Both the position numbers and the translations under genes were made by a program. A stretch of 64,000 bases of DNA from Prochlorococcus marinus str. MIT 9107 (GTDB lineage Bacteria; Cyanobacteriota; Cyanobacteriia; PCC-6307; Cyanobiaceae), in contig NZ_JNAI01000010.1 in assembly GCF_000759855.1 (NCBI RefSeq), positions 248,001 to 312,000 on the forward strand, given 5' to 3'. Positions 26,984-36,173 of the stretch are shown here, piece after piece; positions within the stretch are counted from its first letter, which is position 1; every line of letters starts with the position of its first letter. The notes under the pieces were generated by a model. The model was given only the letters and a program-made list of their open reading frames with translations. It had not been told where the DNA came from and did no database searches.

Positions 26984-27220
26984 GTGCCGTGACAAACCTA
27001 TGACAAATAGAGAGTCGAAACCCCAGTAAAATCGTATCTCTAATCTACTTGATAAACCTTTGACAAACCACTAAACCCCCACTATGACTGATAAAATGAC
27101 CGTAGAACTACTCCCACTCAATAGTCCCTACAAAAAGGTAAGTAAAAAAGGCAGTTATATCAATGGGTCTCAGCTGAGTATAACACAAATTTTTCTACGT
27201 GAAACCCACGTGAAACCTAT
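26984..27220. repeat. Cluster of tandem AAACC-containing direct repeats at the island's left end
   Basis: Three blocks are visible: GTGACAAACCTATGACAAA from about 26989, GATAAACCTTTGACAAACC from 27051, and at 27197-27220 two tandem copies of the 11-mer ACGTGAAACCY followed by AT. Such tandem direct repeats beside an attachment core resemble arm-type sites of tyrosine recombinases; that role is inferred. No gene was found between 26901 and 27281. Confidence 0.55.
27043..27129. mobile_element. Left attachment-site-like copy of the guaA 3' end
   Basis: TCCCACTCAATAGT and CCCT at 27112-27129 match the last codons of guaA (31870-31887) in 17 of 18 bases. On the minus strand they read G-T-I-E-W-E-stop, exactly the end of GuaA. 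Similarity extends outward: ACTATGACT lies 31 bases away here and 30 bases away at guaA, then tandem AAACC repeats, then TACTTGA. No more of guaA is present. This is the pattern left by integration into the 3' end of a gene. Confidence 0.6.
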
Positions 27221-27281
27221 AGTTTAAGACATAATATTTTTATATTGACAGGATAATTAGAATTAATATAAAAATAATAAT

Positions 27282-27638
27282 TTGAAAAAACTATTTCTTC
27301 TATTTTTGATATTTGGTTTTAGTGCTCCTGCTAATTCAGAACAATATAAAAGGCACAAATATACCTGCCCAGAATCGCAAGGTGAATGTACTGAAGAAGA
27401 AAGAGAAGCAATTAAATTAGTTAACAACAAATATTGGGAAATACTAACAGACAGAATTAAAGAGAACAAATTTTATAAGTATCCTTGGTATTGGGTTTAT
27501 AAAGAAAAAGGAAAGTGTAAGTACACGGTTGCGGCAAAAGAGGATATGCCAACTCATACTGCAAATATGGAATGGATTGATGTTGATATTTGCGAAAAGA
27601 GTACCAAATTAAAATATCGTGATGGTAGATATAGATGA
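27282..27638 (+). CDS. Small exported protein in the guaA island, unknown
   Basis: A 118-residue protein starting at TTG 27282. Residues 1-20 (MKKLFLLFLIFGFSAPANSE) are a classical signal peptide with a likely cut after ANS. The mature part has six Cys-containing or aromatic patches (YTCPESQGECTEEER, KGKCKYTV, DICEKS) and many Lys/Tyr, suggesting a disulfide-stabilised periplasmic or lumenal protein. Its stop overlaps the next start. No family recognised. Confidence 0.65.
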   Translation: MKKLFLLFLIFGFSAPANSEQYKRHKYTCPESQGECTEEEREAIKLVNNKYWEILTDRIKENKFYKYPWYWVYKEKGKCKYTVAAKEDMPTHTANMEWIDVDICEKSTKLKYRDGRYR

Positions 27639-28186
27639 AACGCTTACTTTTTTTATCACTCTTATTAACTCTGATTCCTTCAGTAAATGCAGAAGAAATT
27701 TGCACTCTTACAAGTGAAGTAGAACCGGATGTGACTATAACTTTGAAATATACTGGTTCAGCTGGAGGTATAGGAACTTTAAATTATAAAAATAAACCTT
27801 CATTAGGTCTTGACATAGGTATTTGGAATGGATATGGAGGTCAATATTATGTTGCAAGATCATATTTACCTGAATCATTAGACGAAGAAAAAACTTATCA
27901 AGAAAGAACAAAAAATACAAAAAAAATAAGACAAGGACATTTTATGAATTTTGTGGGTAATCAATTAGGAAGAGCAACTTCAAAAGAAGATAGGAAATCT
28001 GGGAAATTAAGAGCATTAATGCCATCACTTTCACAAGGTTATTATTATTCGATTCCTTTTACTCAAGATGGTGAATTTGGAAGACAAAAGTTATCAAAAG
28101 AAATGAAAACTATTATTGATGCTACTGAAGGATTCTTTGTTGATTCGGGTGGATGTAGAAAATTCTTTCCTTATGGATGGGATTAA
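27635..28186 (+). CDS. Second exported protein in the guaA island, unknown
   Basis: A 183-residue protein. MKRLLFLSLLLTLIPSVNA is a signal peptide with an ANA-type cut before EEICTL. The mature domain looks beta-rich with Gly/Tyr (DIGIWNGYGGQYYVARSYLP, GYYYSIPFTQDGEFG) and two Cys (residue about 23 and in GGCRKFF) that could form one disulfide. The ATG overlaps the previous stop (ATGA), so the two exported proteins are translationally coupled and may act together. Convergent with the helicase gene. Family unknown. Confidence 0.65.
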   Translation: MKRLLFLSLLLTLIPSVNAEEICTLTSEVEPDVTITLKYTGSAGGIGTLNYKNKPSLGLDIGIWNGYGGQYYVARSYLPESLDEEKTYQERTKNTKKIRQGHFMNFVGNQLGRATSKEDRKSGKLRALMPSLSQGYYYSIPFTQDGEFGRQKLSKEMKTIIDATEGFFVDSGGCRKFFPYGWD

Positions 28187-28236
28187 TGCAAAAAAACTTT
28201 TAATTGGAATCAAATAAAAAAAATATAATTAAAGCT

Positions 28237-31200
28237 TTAATAAAATTTTGCTTTTCCTGAGCAATTAGGATTTTCGCACGGATAATATTCTCCAAATTTA
28301 GATTTTCTATAAATTGTCTGCTTACCACATCCATTAACAGGACATATAGGATTTTCAGATTTTGCCCAGTCTTTTGGATTAGATCTTTTAGATGTAATCT
28401 TAAGAGAAAGGCTCTCAGCCATTTCGAGACAAACTCCTTTTTCTCTGATTGTCAGCATTGATTCAAGGGTTTTACCAGAATAAGAAAGTGGGTTTAAAGA
28501 TCCAAACCAGGCAACATCTGAATCTATAAGAACGGCTTTTTGATGAAAACGTGCTCTTTGATCTACGACAATTCCCTCTTGTCGTAATGCTTTAATAGTT
28601 TTTAGGCATGCATCAGGCTGGTTCTTGCCGAAAGATCCATTTGTTTCATTAGAAGGAACGACTATTCTCACAGAAACACCTTCTTTGATTTTAAGAACTA
28701 ATTTTGGCAACATTTCTTGTATCCTTTGAGGTGTAAAAAAACCTGAATAGATAATTATCGCTTCTTTTGCTGAAGTAATATCGTTGTATAGGAGAGGAAA
28801 AAATTGATCTTGATTAACCATACCGGTATTTTCAAGAGGAAAATCAAAGTTCTTAGGCTGAAAATAAGATTTTAAAAGCTCATTTGTAATTGTCTCTAAA
28901 TTTATTATTTTTCTGGCATCTATAACCTTGCCTTCACTTTGAGACTTAAATAGAATCTCTCTTAAAAAACTATTATTTGGAAGTTTTTTATCAAAACTTG
29001 CCATATCCACAATAAAAATAATTTGTTTTTTTGTTCGACTAATTGCAACATTTAAGAGTTTTGCTCCCTCAGCTTCAGGATAAGTAGAAGTTAAAAATGG
29101 ATGTAAAGTCTTATTATTACTGTTAGCTTCGACAGTATCGTAAATAATTATATCTTTTTCATCTCCTTGAAAACTATGAACTGTTCCACTAGAAACTTCA
29201 TTTAAAATTTCCTCAGATGAAATAGCATTAAAAATCTTTATTTGTCCTTTAAAAGGGGCACAATAGCCTAAAGAATAATTTGGTGAATTCTCAATTAATT
29301 GTTTAATTATATTTCTAGCAACCAAAGCATTCATAGGGTTTATTTTAGAACCTATATTTGTATTAGAAGAAAAAGGAAATACAGTTGATGTATCAATTAT
29401 TGTTGTTACTACAGAATCTAAAACTTGAGATTCAAGGTTTTTTTTGTTTGATTTTTGAGGAATACTTTTTAAATTTGATTTATACATAAACTCACTTATC
29501 AAATTACAAATATTTGGATGCATTCGATATTGCGTATCTAACATTATCAAATTAGTTTCATTATTTAATTTATTAGTTCTAGCCTCTTCTGCTATGCCAG
29601 TTATTTCAAATATATTCTTTCCTAGTAGATCATTTAAATCTTGATTTTTTGAAGAAAAAATTGGGGATAATTGAGCAAAATCGCCTGAAATGATTATTCT
29701 TTTATTTGACAATGATGAAGCTAAATAAAGCATAGGCAAAAGACCCATTGAAGCCTCATCTATAATTACATTTTCGAATTTATTTAAATCAGAAGCACTC
29801 AAAAATACCTTCGTTAAAGTTGTTCCAATTACAATTGATTCATCAATTACAACTTTTTTAATTTCTTCTATTTTTTTTTCATTTTCTTGAATATCTGCTG
29901 AGAATTTATTAATTTCATTTTGAACATTTTTTACTTTTATCAAAATTTCTCTTCTTGAAAAGTCTTTTGTTTTCTCTTCTATTTGGTCTAATAAAGAATC
30001 AATTTCTTTAACTTCAGCATTAATATCACTTAAATTTTTTCTAAATTTATTAATAAGTTTTAATATTTTTTCTATTGATTGATCATTGAAAGAAATATCA
30101 ATCTTCAATTGCTCTGGACTCCGTCCAAAGATACCTCTTAAGCCCCCTTTCCCCTCAATTCTTAAATTATATTTTTCAAGTAATCCTTCATTTTCTCTTT
30201 CTAAATTATCTATATTATCTCGTTTCTCATTAAGTTCGATTTCCAAATCTTTGTATTTATTCTTTAAACGTTTTCTTTTTTGATTTAGTGTATCTATCTC
30301 TTTAAAAAGTTTATTTATAATCAATAAATCTCTATTTTTTGATTCAGCATTTTCCTTGGCATTCATTAACTTATTAATTTCTTTTTTAAATTCTTTTGCT
30401 CTTGCATCGCAAATACCCTCTAGAGAAACTAAATCAAAGAAGTTGTCTCTCAAATCATCATTAAAGATTCTCCCAAGCCTTATAATTTTCCCTCTTTTTA
30501 CATTCTTATTATCTTCCTTTCTCGCGAGCTTAAGAAAAACCTGATCTACTGCCATATTTGTATTAGAGCAAATTAAAGTTCTTTCATTATTCTCACAAAA
30601 AGTTTCTATCAAAGATGTAAGCGTTTGCGTTTTACCCGTCCCAGGAGGGCCCCACAAATAACTAATATCTGATGAAATTGCTTTCGATAAAAAAGAATTT
30701 TGTGAATCATTTAAATCTAATTTTTTCTCGAAATAATTCGCATCAATATAATCAAATTTATTATTTATAAAATTTTCAGCAAATTTAAAATTCAATCCCA
30801 GCGAATTATCTATTGATTTATCTCCATTCTGTTTCTTTGAAAGTCCAATTTCATTGCCAATCCTATCTCTCAAAGATTCTATGATGGCGGTATTATCAAC
30901 AATTATTTTTCCGGGTTGAGTTTTTTCGCCAAAAAAATGATCAGTAGTTATAGAAATTGAAGAATTTTTACCAGTTGTAATACTTACTATTCTTCCCTCA
31001 GCTTTTTGAGAACCTATTCTTAGAGTTACCCTTGCATTTTCAAATATATCTTCAGCAGCTGTCAATATTGGAAATATGTATAAATAATTTTGATCATTTT
31101 GCTCAATCTCCTGCAATATTTTACCAGGAAGCAAATCAATACTCTTACCAAAAGATGTTTTTTTTAACTCATCTATCCAATCATCTAACGAATAAAAAAA

Positions 31201-31653
31201 TTTCTGCGCCCAATTAAATTTATCAAATTCAGTTTTTGAAAAACCAGCAATCCCTTTACCCTTTCGCGAAAATTCGTAATGAGAAGGGACATCCGTTAAG
31301 TACGATCCACTTTTTCTAATTTCGTGGATTGAGGTTTCTCTCGGACCCTCATCATTTGTAGAATTATCTGAAATATTATTTATATCTATTCTTTCGATAG
31401 TTTCGGTTTCAATTTCAGTTTCAGTTTCGGTTTCTTTAGTTTGATGATTATTTCCAATATTTATTGGCTGATTCGATGTAGCAAGAAATATATTGATTTT
31501 ATTTAAAGTTGCCTCGAGCATTTTTGCCCTTTTTTTTCTGGTACCAATTTCAATTTTTAAAATTTTTAATTCTTTAGCATCATTTTGTTTGATCAAATCA
31601 TCAGCAATTTCAATTATTTGCTTAGCAGATTTTCTTATATATTTCCGATACAT
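28237..31653 (-). CDS. SF1 (UPF1-like) helicase fused to PLD nuclease and zinc ribbon; Mokosh type II-like defence candidate
   Basis: 1138 residues. An N-terminal helical part with a Thr-Glu repeat (about 74-86) leads to the helicase: Walker A GPPGTGKT 335-342, a long coiled coil about 415-600, DEAS 632-635, GDFAQLSP 657-664, QYRMHP 708-713, VHSFQGDE 825-832 and NVAISRTK 868-875. A phospholipase-D nuclease motif follows (H1037, K1039, D1044), and then a CX4C...CX4C zinc ribbon (1104-1131). SF1 helicase-PLD fusion is the layout of the single-gene type II Mokosh anti-phage system; the assignment is by architecture only. It sits alone in an island between guaA-end duplicates, fitting a defence role. 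A repair or RNA-processing role cannot be excluded. Confidence 0.8.
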   Translation of the reverse strand: MYRKYIRKSAKQIIEIADDLIKQNDAKELKILKIEIGTRKKRAKMLEATLNKINIFLATSNQPINIGNNHQTKETETETEIETETIERIDINNISDNSTNDEGPRETSIHEIRKSGSYLTDVPSHYEFSRKGKGIAGFSKTEFDKFNWAQKFFYSLDDWIDELKKTSFGKSIDLLPGKILQEIEQNDQNYLYIFPILTAAEDIFENARVTLRIGSQKAEGRIVSITTGKNSSISITTDHFFGEKTQPGKIIVDNTAIIESLRDRIGNEIGLSKKQNGDKSIDNSLGLNFKFAENFINNKFDYIDANYFEKKLDLNDSQNSFLSKAISSDISYLWGPPGTGKTQTLTSLIETFCENNERTLICSNTNMAVDQVFLKLARKEDNKNVKRGKIIRLGRIFNDDLRDNFFDLVSLEGICDARAKEFKKEINKLMNAKENAESKNRDLLIINKLFKEIDTLNQKRKRLKNKYKDLEIELNEKRDNIDNLERENEGLLEKYNLRIEGKGGLRGIFGRSPEQLKIDISFNDQSIEKILKLINKFRKNLSDINAEVKEIDSLLDQIEEKTKDFSRREILIKVKNVQNEINKFSADIQENEKKIEEIKKVVIDESIVIGTTLTKVFLSASDLNKFENVIIDEASMGLLPMLYLASSLSNKRIIISGDFAQLSPIFSSKNQDLNDLLGKNIFEITGIAEEARTNKLNNETNLIMLDTQYRMHPNICNLISEFMYKSNLKSIPQKSNKKNLESQVLDSVVTTIIDTSTVFPFSSNTNIGSKINPMNALVARNIIKQLIENSPNYSLGYCAPFKGQIKIFNAISSEEILNEVSSGTVHSFQGDEKDIIIYDTVEANSNNKTLHPFLTSTYPEAEGAKLLNVAISRTKKQIIFIVDMASFDKKLPNNSFLREILFKSQSEGKVIDARKIINLETITNELLKSYFQPKNFDFPLENTGMVNQDQFFPLLYNDITSAKEAIIIYSGFFTPQRIQEMLPKLVLKIKEGVSVRIVVPSNETNGSFGKNQPDACLKTIKALRQEGIVVDQRARFHQKAVLIDSDVAWFGSLNPLSYSGKTLESMLTIREKGVCLEMAESLSLKITSKRSNPKDWAKSENPICPVNGCGKQTIYRKSKFGEYYPCENPNCSGKAKFY

Positions 31654-31805
31654 CTCTAAGACAATTTTTCAAAATATAATTCAAAAATCCAAAAATTAAC
31701 AAGAAATGACTTTTTACTTTGCATTTTGCTTTGATATTTTTCAAAAGAGAAAGTGTAGAGATGATTGCTCTTTTTTGATTTCTCTATAGAGACTTACTTT
31801 TTACT

Positions 31806-31831
31806 TGACGTGAAACCTACGTGAAACCTAT
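31806..31831. repeat. Tandem 11-base repeats at the island's right end
   Basis: Two tandem copies of ACGTGAAACCT (31808-31818, 31819-31829) followed by AT match the block at 27197-27220 in 23 of 24 bases and in the same orientation. They lie 39 bases outside the guaA stop, next to the attachment-like core. Confidence 0.6.
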
Positions 31832-31865
31832 TTTTTTAGACTATGACTAGGTTTATAACTTATTT

Positions 31866-33458
31866 TCATTCCCACTCAATAGTTCCTGGAGGTTTGCTTG
31901 TAATATCATAAACAACTCTATTAACTGAATCGACTTCATTGACGACTCTATTTGAAATTCTCTCTAAAATCTGAAAAGGAATTTTTGACCAGTCTGCTGT
32001 CATACCATCTTCACTGGATACACAACGTATAACAATTGGCCATGCATAAGTCCTTTTATCACCCATAACTCCTACAGTTTTAACCGGTAACAATACTGCA
32101 AAAGCTTGCCAAATATCATTATAAAGACCTGATTTTTTAATTTCATCTCTCACTATCCAGTCTGCATCTCTTAAACAATCGAGTTTTTCATTAGTAACTT
32201 CTCCCAAAATTCTTATCGCTAAACCAGGGCCTGGGAATGGATGTCTTTTAATAATTTCATCAGGCAAGCCTAAAGCTGCTCCTAATTTTCGAACTTCATC
32301 CTTAAAAAGTTTTCTTAAGGGCTCAACTAATTTAAATTGCAGATCTTTTGGTAATCCACCCACATTATGATGACTTTTTATTTTCACAGCAATTCTCTCA
32401 CCTGTCTTGGGATCAATATTAGTTCCAGCACTTTCGATAACATCAGGATAAAGAGTACCTTGAGCTAAATACTGAAAAGGTCCCAATCTATTACTTTCTT
32501 CTTCAAATACTCTAATAAATTCTTCCCCGATAATTTTTCTTTTCTGTTCTGGATCAGTAATCCCTTTTAATTTTGCAATAAATCTTTCCCTAGCGTTTAT
32601 ATATTTAACTTTTATATGAAATTTCTTATCAAAAAAATTCATTAAAAATTCCGGTTCCCCTTTTCTCATGAAACCTTGATCTATAAACATGCAAGTAAGC
32701 TGTGTTCCAATTGCTTTATTGAGTAAAAAAGCAAGAGTTGATGAATCAACACCTCCTGACAATGCAAGCAAAACTTTCTTATTTCCAACCTGTTCTCTTA
32801 TTCTGGGAATTGTCTCTTCTAAAAAGGTTTCCGTTGTCCAATCAGCCTCACAACAAGAGATTTTATAAACAAAATTTTTAATTACTGTCATCCCAAACTC
32901 TGAATGAATTACTTCAGGATGAAATTGTACGCCAAATAATTTCTTAGTATCATTTGCAATTGCTGCATGGAGTGTGTTTTCGGTATGAGCAATTTTATTA
33001 AATCCATCAGGCAAACAGTTAATTGAATCACCATGACTCATCCACATTATAGATTTATCTTCTACATCAGAAAGAAGATCACATTTTAAATCTATGTTTA
33101 TTGGTGCTCTCCCATACTCAGCTTTTTTAGTAGCTGCAGTAACAGAACCTCCAAGTTCTTTGACCATTAATTGCATTCCATAGCATATACCAAGAATAGG
33201 AATTCCTAAATCAAAAATTTTTTCATCACATTTAGGAGCATTTTGATCATAAACAGAATTTGGGCCTCCACTCAAAATTATCCCTTTAGGACTAATATCC
33301 TGAATATCCTCAATTGAAGTATGGTTACTTACTACAAGAGAAAAAACATTAGTTTCTCTAATTCTTCTTGCAATCAATTCAGAATATTGAGATCCGAAAT
33401 CCAAAATTAATATTGAAGGATTTCGTTCTTTTTTTAAAGATTTTTGACTCATATACAA
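31866..33458 (-). CDS. guaA: GuaA, GMP synthase (glutamine-hydrolysing)
   Basis: It converts XMP to GMP. The class I glutamine amidotransferase domain comes first (nucleophile Cys in GICYGMQLM, His-Glu in FHPEVIHSE). The ATP-pyrophosphatase domain follows (P-loop [11 protein letters not shown]), then the dimerisation domain ending KPPGTIEWE. The protein is intact at 530 residues. Its last six codons are duplicated at 27112-27129, marking it as the apparent insertion site of the island. It lies just downstream of cbiD on the same strand. Confidence 0.96.
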   Translation of the reverse strand: MYMSQKSLKKERNPSILILDFGSQYSELIARRIRETNVFSLVVSNHTSIEDIQDISPKGIILSGGPNSVYDQNAPKCDEKIFDLGIPILGICYGMQLMVKELGGSVTAATKKAEYGRAPINIDLKCDLLSDVEDKSIMWMSHGDSINCLPDGFNKIAHTENTLHAAIANDTKKLFGVQFHPEVIHSEFGMTVIKNFVYKISCCEADWTTETFLEETIPRIREQVGNKKVLLALSGGVDSSTLAFLLNKAIGTQLTCMFIDQGFMRKGEPEFLMNFFDKKFHIKVKYINARERFIAKLKGITDPEQKRKIIGEEFIRVFEEESNRLGPFQYLAQGTLYPDVIESAGTNIDPKTGERIAVKIKSHHNVGGLPKDLQFKLVEPLRKLFKDEVRKLGAALGLPDEIIKRHPFPGPGLAIRILGEVTNEKLDCLRDADWIVRDEIKKSGLYNDIWQAFAVLLPVKTVGVMGDKRTYAWPIVIRCVSSEDGMTADWSKIPFQILERISNRVVNEVDSVNRVVYDITSKPPGTIEWE

Positions 33459-33499
33459 AAGTTAGCTCAATTTATTTACAAAAGCATAAGCAATCAAAA

Positions 33500-34618
33500 T
33501 TAATCTCTTTGAAAATAAGCAATATAATCATTACCGTTGGTTCCCGACCACCTAATTTGCCTTTTTTTATCAAACATGATTGTTGCAATTTTCATATCCG
33601 TTTTTACATACCTATTAACATATGCAAAAGAACGCTTTTCAATCGTATTTGATAAATTTTGGAATAATTTTTCAGCTATTGATTTATTAAATCTTTCAAG
33701 CATTAATAAGGCATCTTCAAGAGTATTTAAGTGAGATAATTGGAGTATTATTTCGTTTGGCACGTTTTCTTTCACTGCCAAATAAACAAGAATCTCAATT
33801 CTTCCATCAGCCAGATGGTTATGTGTATGAAAAATGCCACCCGCTAATTTAATTAATTTTCCGTGATAACCAAAAAGAATTAATGTTTTAACATTTTTTA
33901 TTGCAGCATCAACTAATAGTGGTCCTATCCAGTTACCAACTTTTATAATTGGTAAATTAATATTATAAGTTTTTGCCAAATTTAAACCGTTTTCGCCAAT
34001 AACAAAAACAACTTTCCCGTTAAAGTCATTTTTAATTAACTTTGCTAACTTTTTTTTAGCCTCTTCTAATTGATCAGGCGAAGCACTCGAATAAGTCTCA
34101 GCTGAAGTTCCAATTATAGATAAACCATCTACAATACCAAATGACTTATTACTGGTTCTTTCGGATAAAAACTCTCCATTTGGGAAAATAATTTCTAAAT
34201 TTAAATTAAATCCGTCTGGAATAATATCCAATAAATTTTCATATAAAACTTCTTTAGCAAAATCAGAAATACAAATCTCTGATGTATCCTCATTAATACC
34301 TACGCCAGATCCTGCAATAATATTTATTGGATTTATTTGAACAGCATTATTAAAAGAAATTTTTTCTAAAGAGGCTATTGTCCATATTTCTAAGTTTTGT
34401 GTAATGTCAAGATCCAAGCCTGACTTCGCAAAGGAAATTCCTAGTGCATGCGAGTCACCTTTAAGTAGACCAACAGAATGAATCTCAATGTTTATTTTTT
34501 TATTTTCATTAGGAATTTTTATGAATTCATAATTTTCAAATGGAAGCCCCAATAGTTTTTTTAATGCTGATCTCGCAGCTCCTGCAACCCACAAAGGTAA
34601 AGAAAATCCTTTTTTCAA
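33500..34618 (-). CDS. cbiD: CbiD, cobalt-precorrin-5B C1-methyltransferase
   Basis: It methylates C-1 of the corrin ring in the anaerobic (cobalt-early) branch that cyanobacteria use to make pseudocobalamin. The N-terminus FSLPLWVAGAARSALKKL and the motif GSGVGINEDT are characteristic. KVGNWIGPLLVDAA and LAGGIFHTHNHLADGR lie in the C-terminal half. The 372-residue length is standard. It is 41 bases upstream of guaA on the same strand. In other cyanobacteria cbiD and guaA are also neighbours, from memory. Confidence 0.92.
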   Translation of the reverse strand: MKKGFSLPLWVAGAARSALKKLLGLPFENYEFIKIPNENKKINIEIHSVGLLKGDSHALGISFAKSGLDLDITQNLEIWTIASLEKISFNNAVQINPINIIAGSGVGINEDTSEICISDFAKEVLYENLLDIIPDGFNLNLEIIFPNGEFLSERTSNKSFGIVDGLSIIGTSAETYSSASPDQLEEAKKKLAKLIKNDFNGKVVFVIGENGLNLAKTYNINLPIIKVGNWIGPLLVDAAIKNVKTLILFGYHGKLIKLAGGIFHTHNHLADGRIEILVYLAVKENVPNEIILQLSHLNTLEDALLMLERFNKSIAEKLFQNLSNTIEKRSFAYVNRYVKTDMKIATIMFDKKRQIRWSGTNGNDYIAYFQRD

Positions 34619-34678
34619 ATCAAGTAATTGAAAAATATATAATGAGAACTAATCTAAGAATGACCTATTTAATAAAAA

Positions 34679-35842
34679 GTGGCCATACAACAAAAATTAT
34701 CATTGATGATTCCTGGACCAACACCAGTTCCAGAAAAAGTTTTACAAGCATTAAGTAAACATCCAATAGGACACCGGAGTAAAGAGTTCCAAGAGCTGGT
34801 AGAAAGTACTACTAAAAATTTGCAATGGCTTCATCAAACTCAAAATGATGTCTTAACAATTACAGGAAGTGGAACTGCCGCAATGGAAGCTGGAATAATA
34901 AATACATTAAATAAAGGTGATAAAGTAATTTGTGGAGAAAACGGAAAATTTGGTGAAAGATGGGTAAAAGTTGCAAAAGCATTTGGGCTAGAAGTAATAA
35001 GAATTGATGCCAAATGGGGTACTCCACTTAATCCAGAAGAATTCAAAAAAATATTAGAAGAAGATAAACAAAAAGAAATAAAGGCAGTTATCTTAACCCA
35101 TTCTGAAACCTCAACAGGTGTAATTAATGATCTAGAAACTATAAGCTCATATATTCGAGAACACAATACAGCTTTATCTATTGTTGACTGTGTAACAAGT
35201 CTTGGTGCATGCAATGTGCCAGTAGATAAATGGCAATTAGATGTTGTTGCATCTGGATCACAAAAGGGTTACATGATACCACCAGGCCTTAGTTTTATAG
35301 CAATGAGCAAAAAAGCATGGGAAGCTGCAGAAAAATCTAACTTACCAAAATTTTATTTAAATTTAAAATCGTACAGAAAAAGCCTTGCAAGTAACAGTAA
35401 TCCATACACTCCTGCAGTTAATTTGGTTTTTGCTTTAGATGAATCTTTAAAAATGATGCGCGAAGAAGGTTTAGACAATATTTTCCAAAAACATAACAAA
35501 CATAAATTAGCAATGAGCAATGCTATAAAGGCTTTAAATCTAAAATTATTTGCTGATAAACAATATTTAAGCCCTTCAATTACTGCAATAAAAACTGAAG
35601 AAATGGATGCTGAAGAATTCAGAAAGACAATAAAAAATAAATTTAATATCCTACTCGCTGGCGGTCAAGATCACTTGAAGGGGAAAATTTTTAGAGTCGG
35701 ACACTTAGGATATGTAAATGATAGAGATATTATTACTGTAATATCTGCTATAGCTAATACACTTCTTGATCAAGGGAAAATAACAGCTAAACAAGCTGGC
35801 GAAGCATTAGTTGTGGCATCAAAATATCTTGAGGGAAATTGA
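34679..35842 (+). CDS. Class V aminotransferase, serine/alanine-glyoxylate type
   Basis: This PLP enzyme probably transfers an amino group from Ser or Ala to glyoxylate in photorespiratory glycolate recovery. The N-terminus LMIPGPTPVPEKVL and the PLP-lysine motif ASGSQKGYMIPPG are typical. GHLGYVNDRDI closes the fold. At 387 residues it has normal length. The likely start is GTG at 34679 (MAIQQKL). Older annotations call relatives 'soluble hydrogenase small subunit', which is unlikely. It is divergent from cbiD by 60 bases. Confidence 0.9.
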   Translation: MAIQQKLSLMIPGPTPVPEKVLQALSKHPIGHRSKEFQELVESTTKNLQWLHQTQNDVLTITGSGTAAMEAGIINTLNKGDKVICGENGKFGERWVKVAKAFGLEVIRIDAKWGTPLNPEEFKKILEEDKQKEIKAVILTHSETSTGVINDLETISSYIREHNTALSIVDCVTSLGACNVPVDKWQLDVVASGSQKGYMIPPGLSFIAMSKKAWEAAEKSNLPKFYLNLKSYRKSLASNSNPYTPAVNLVFALDESLKMMREEGLDNIFQKHNKHKLAMSNAIKALNLKLFADKQYLSPSITAIKTEEMDAEEFRKTIKNKFNILLAGGQDHLKGKIFRVGHLGYVNDRDIITVISAIANTLLDQGKITAKQAGEALVVASKYLEGN

Positions 35843-35843
35843 G

Positions 35844-36041
35844 TTAGGTTCCTGGCTCCTCAACATTTCCACCTAATTCAACAATCTTTTTTCTAAGTAT
35901 TTTTGATTTTTTTTGATCCCCTTTAGTTTGAGCTATTGCAAGAGCAAACTCTAATTTTTCAAGCTGGTGGCCACCCTCGAAAAAAGAAAGTTTTTTCTTT
36001 ATAAAGCTTTTATTAGCTTTATATGAAATTTGTGAAGACAT
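35844..36041 (-). CDS. Small basic hypothetical protein (65 residues)
   Basis: The product is basic and helical (SFIKKKLSFFEGGHQLEKLE, KGDQKKSKILRKKIVEL) with an acidic end. The stop is one base from the aminotransferase stop, a tight convergent layout typical of real genes in streamlined genomes. No domain recognised. Confidence 0.6.
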   Translation of the reverse strand: MSSQISYKANKSFIKKKLSFFEGGHQLEKLEFALAIAQTKGDQKKSKILRKKIVELGGNVEEPGT

Positions 36042-36173
36042 AAAAATTCATGCTTTAAATAATATTATGCCAACAAAAGGGGACAATAGGAGAAGAAAAC
36101 AAAATTAAATTTGACTATAAACCCAAGCAAAAAAGATTTTTTCTAATATTATGTCGAAACATCTTCCAAATTT

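Larger units (their letters stand above)
27112..31887. mobile_element. Small genomic island inserted at guaA, lacking an integrase
   Basis: The segment between the two guaA 3'-end copies is about 4.76 kb. It holds two overlapping genes for exported proteins (27282-28186) and one large helicase-nuclease gene (28237-31653). There is no recombinase, transposase, replication gene or tRNA in it. I infer a degraded integrative element or one moved by an enzyme encoded elsewhere. Element status rests on the flanking duplication and accessory content, not on a mobility gene. Confidence 0.5.

Noticed and set aside
28227-28240. Palindrome ATTAAAGCTTTAAT between the exported pair and the helicase gene as a terminator
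   Set aside because: It has almost no loop and only weak A/T pairs and overlaps the helicase 3' end, so the support is too thin.
27043-31887. CRISPR array as an explanation for the repeats at the island borders
   Set aside because: The units are short tandem copies without regular spacers, and there are no cas genes.
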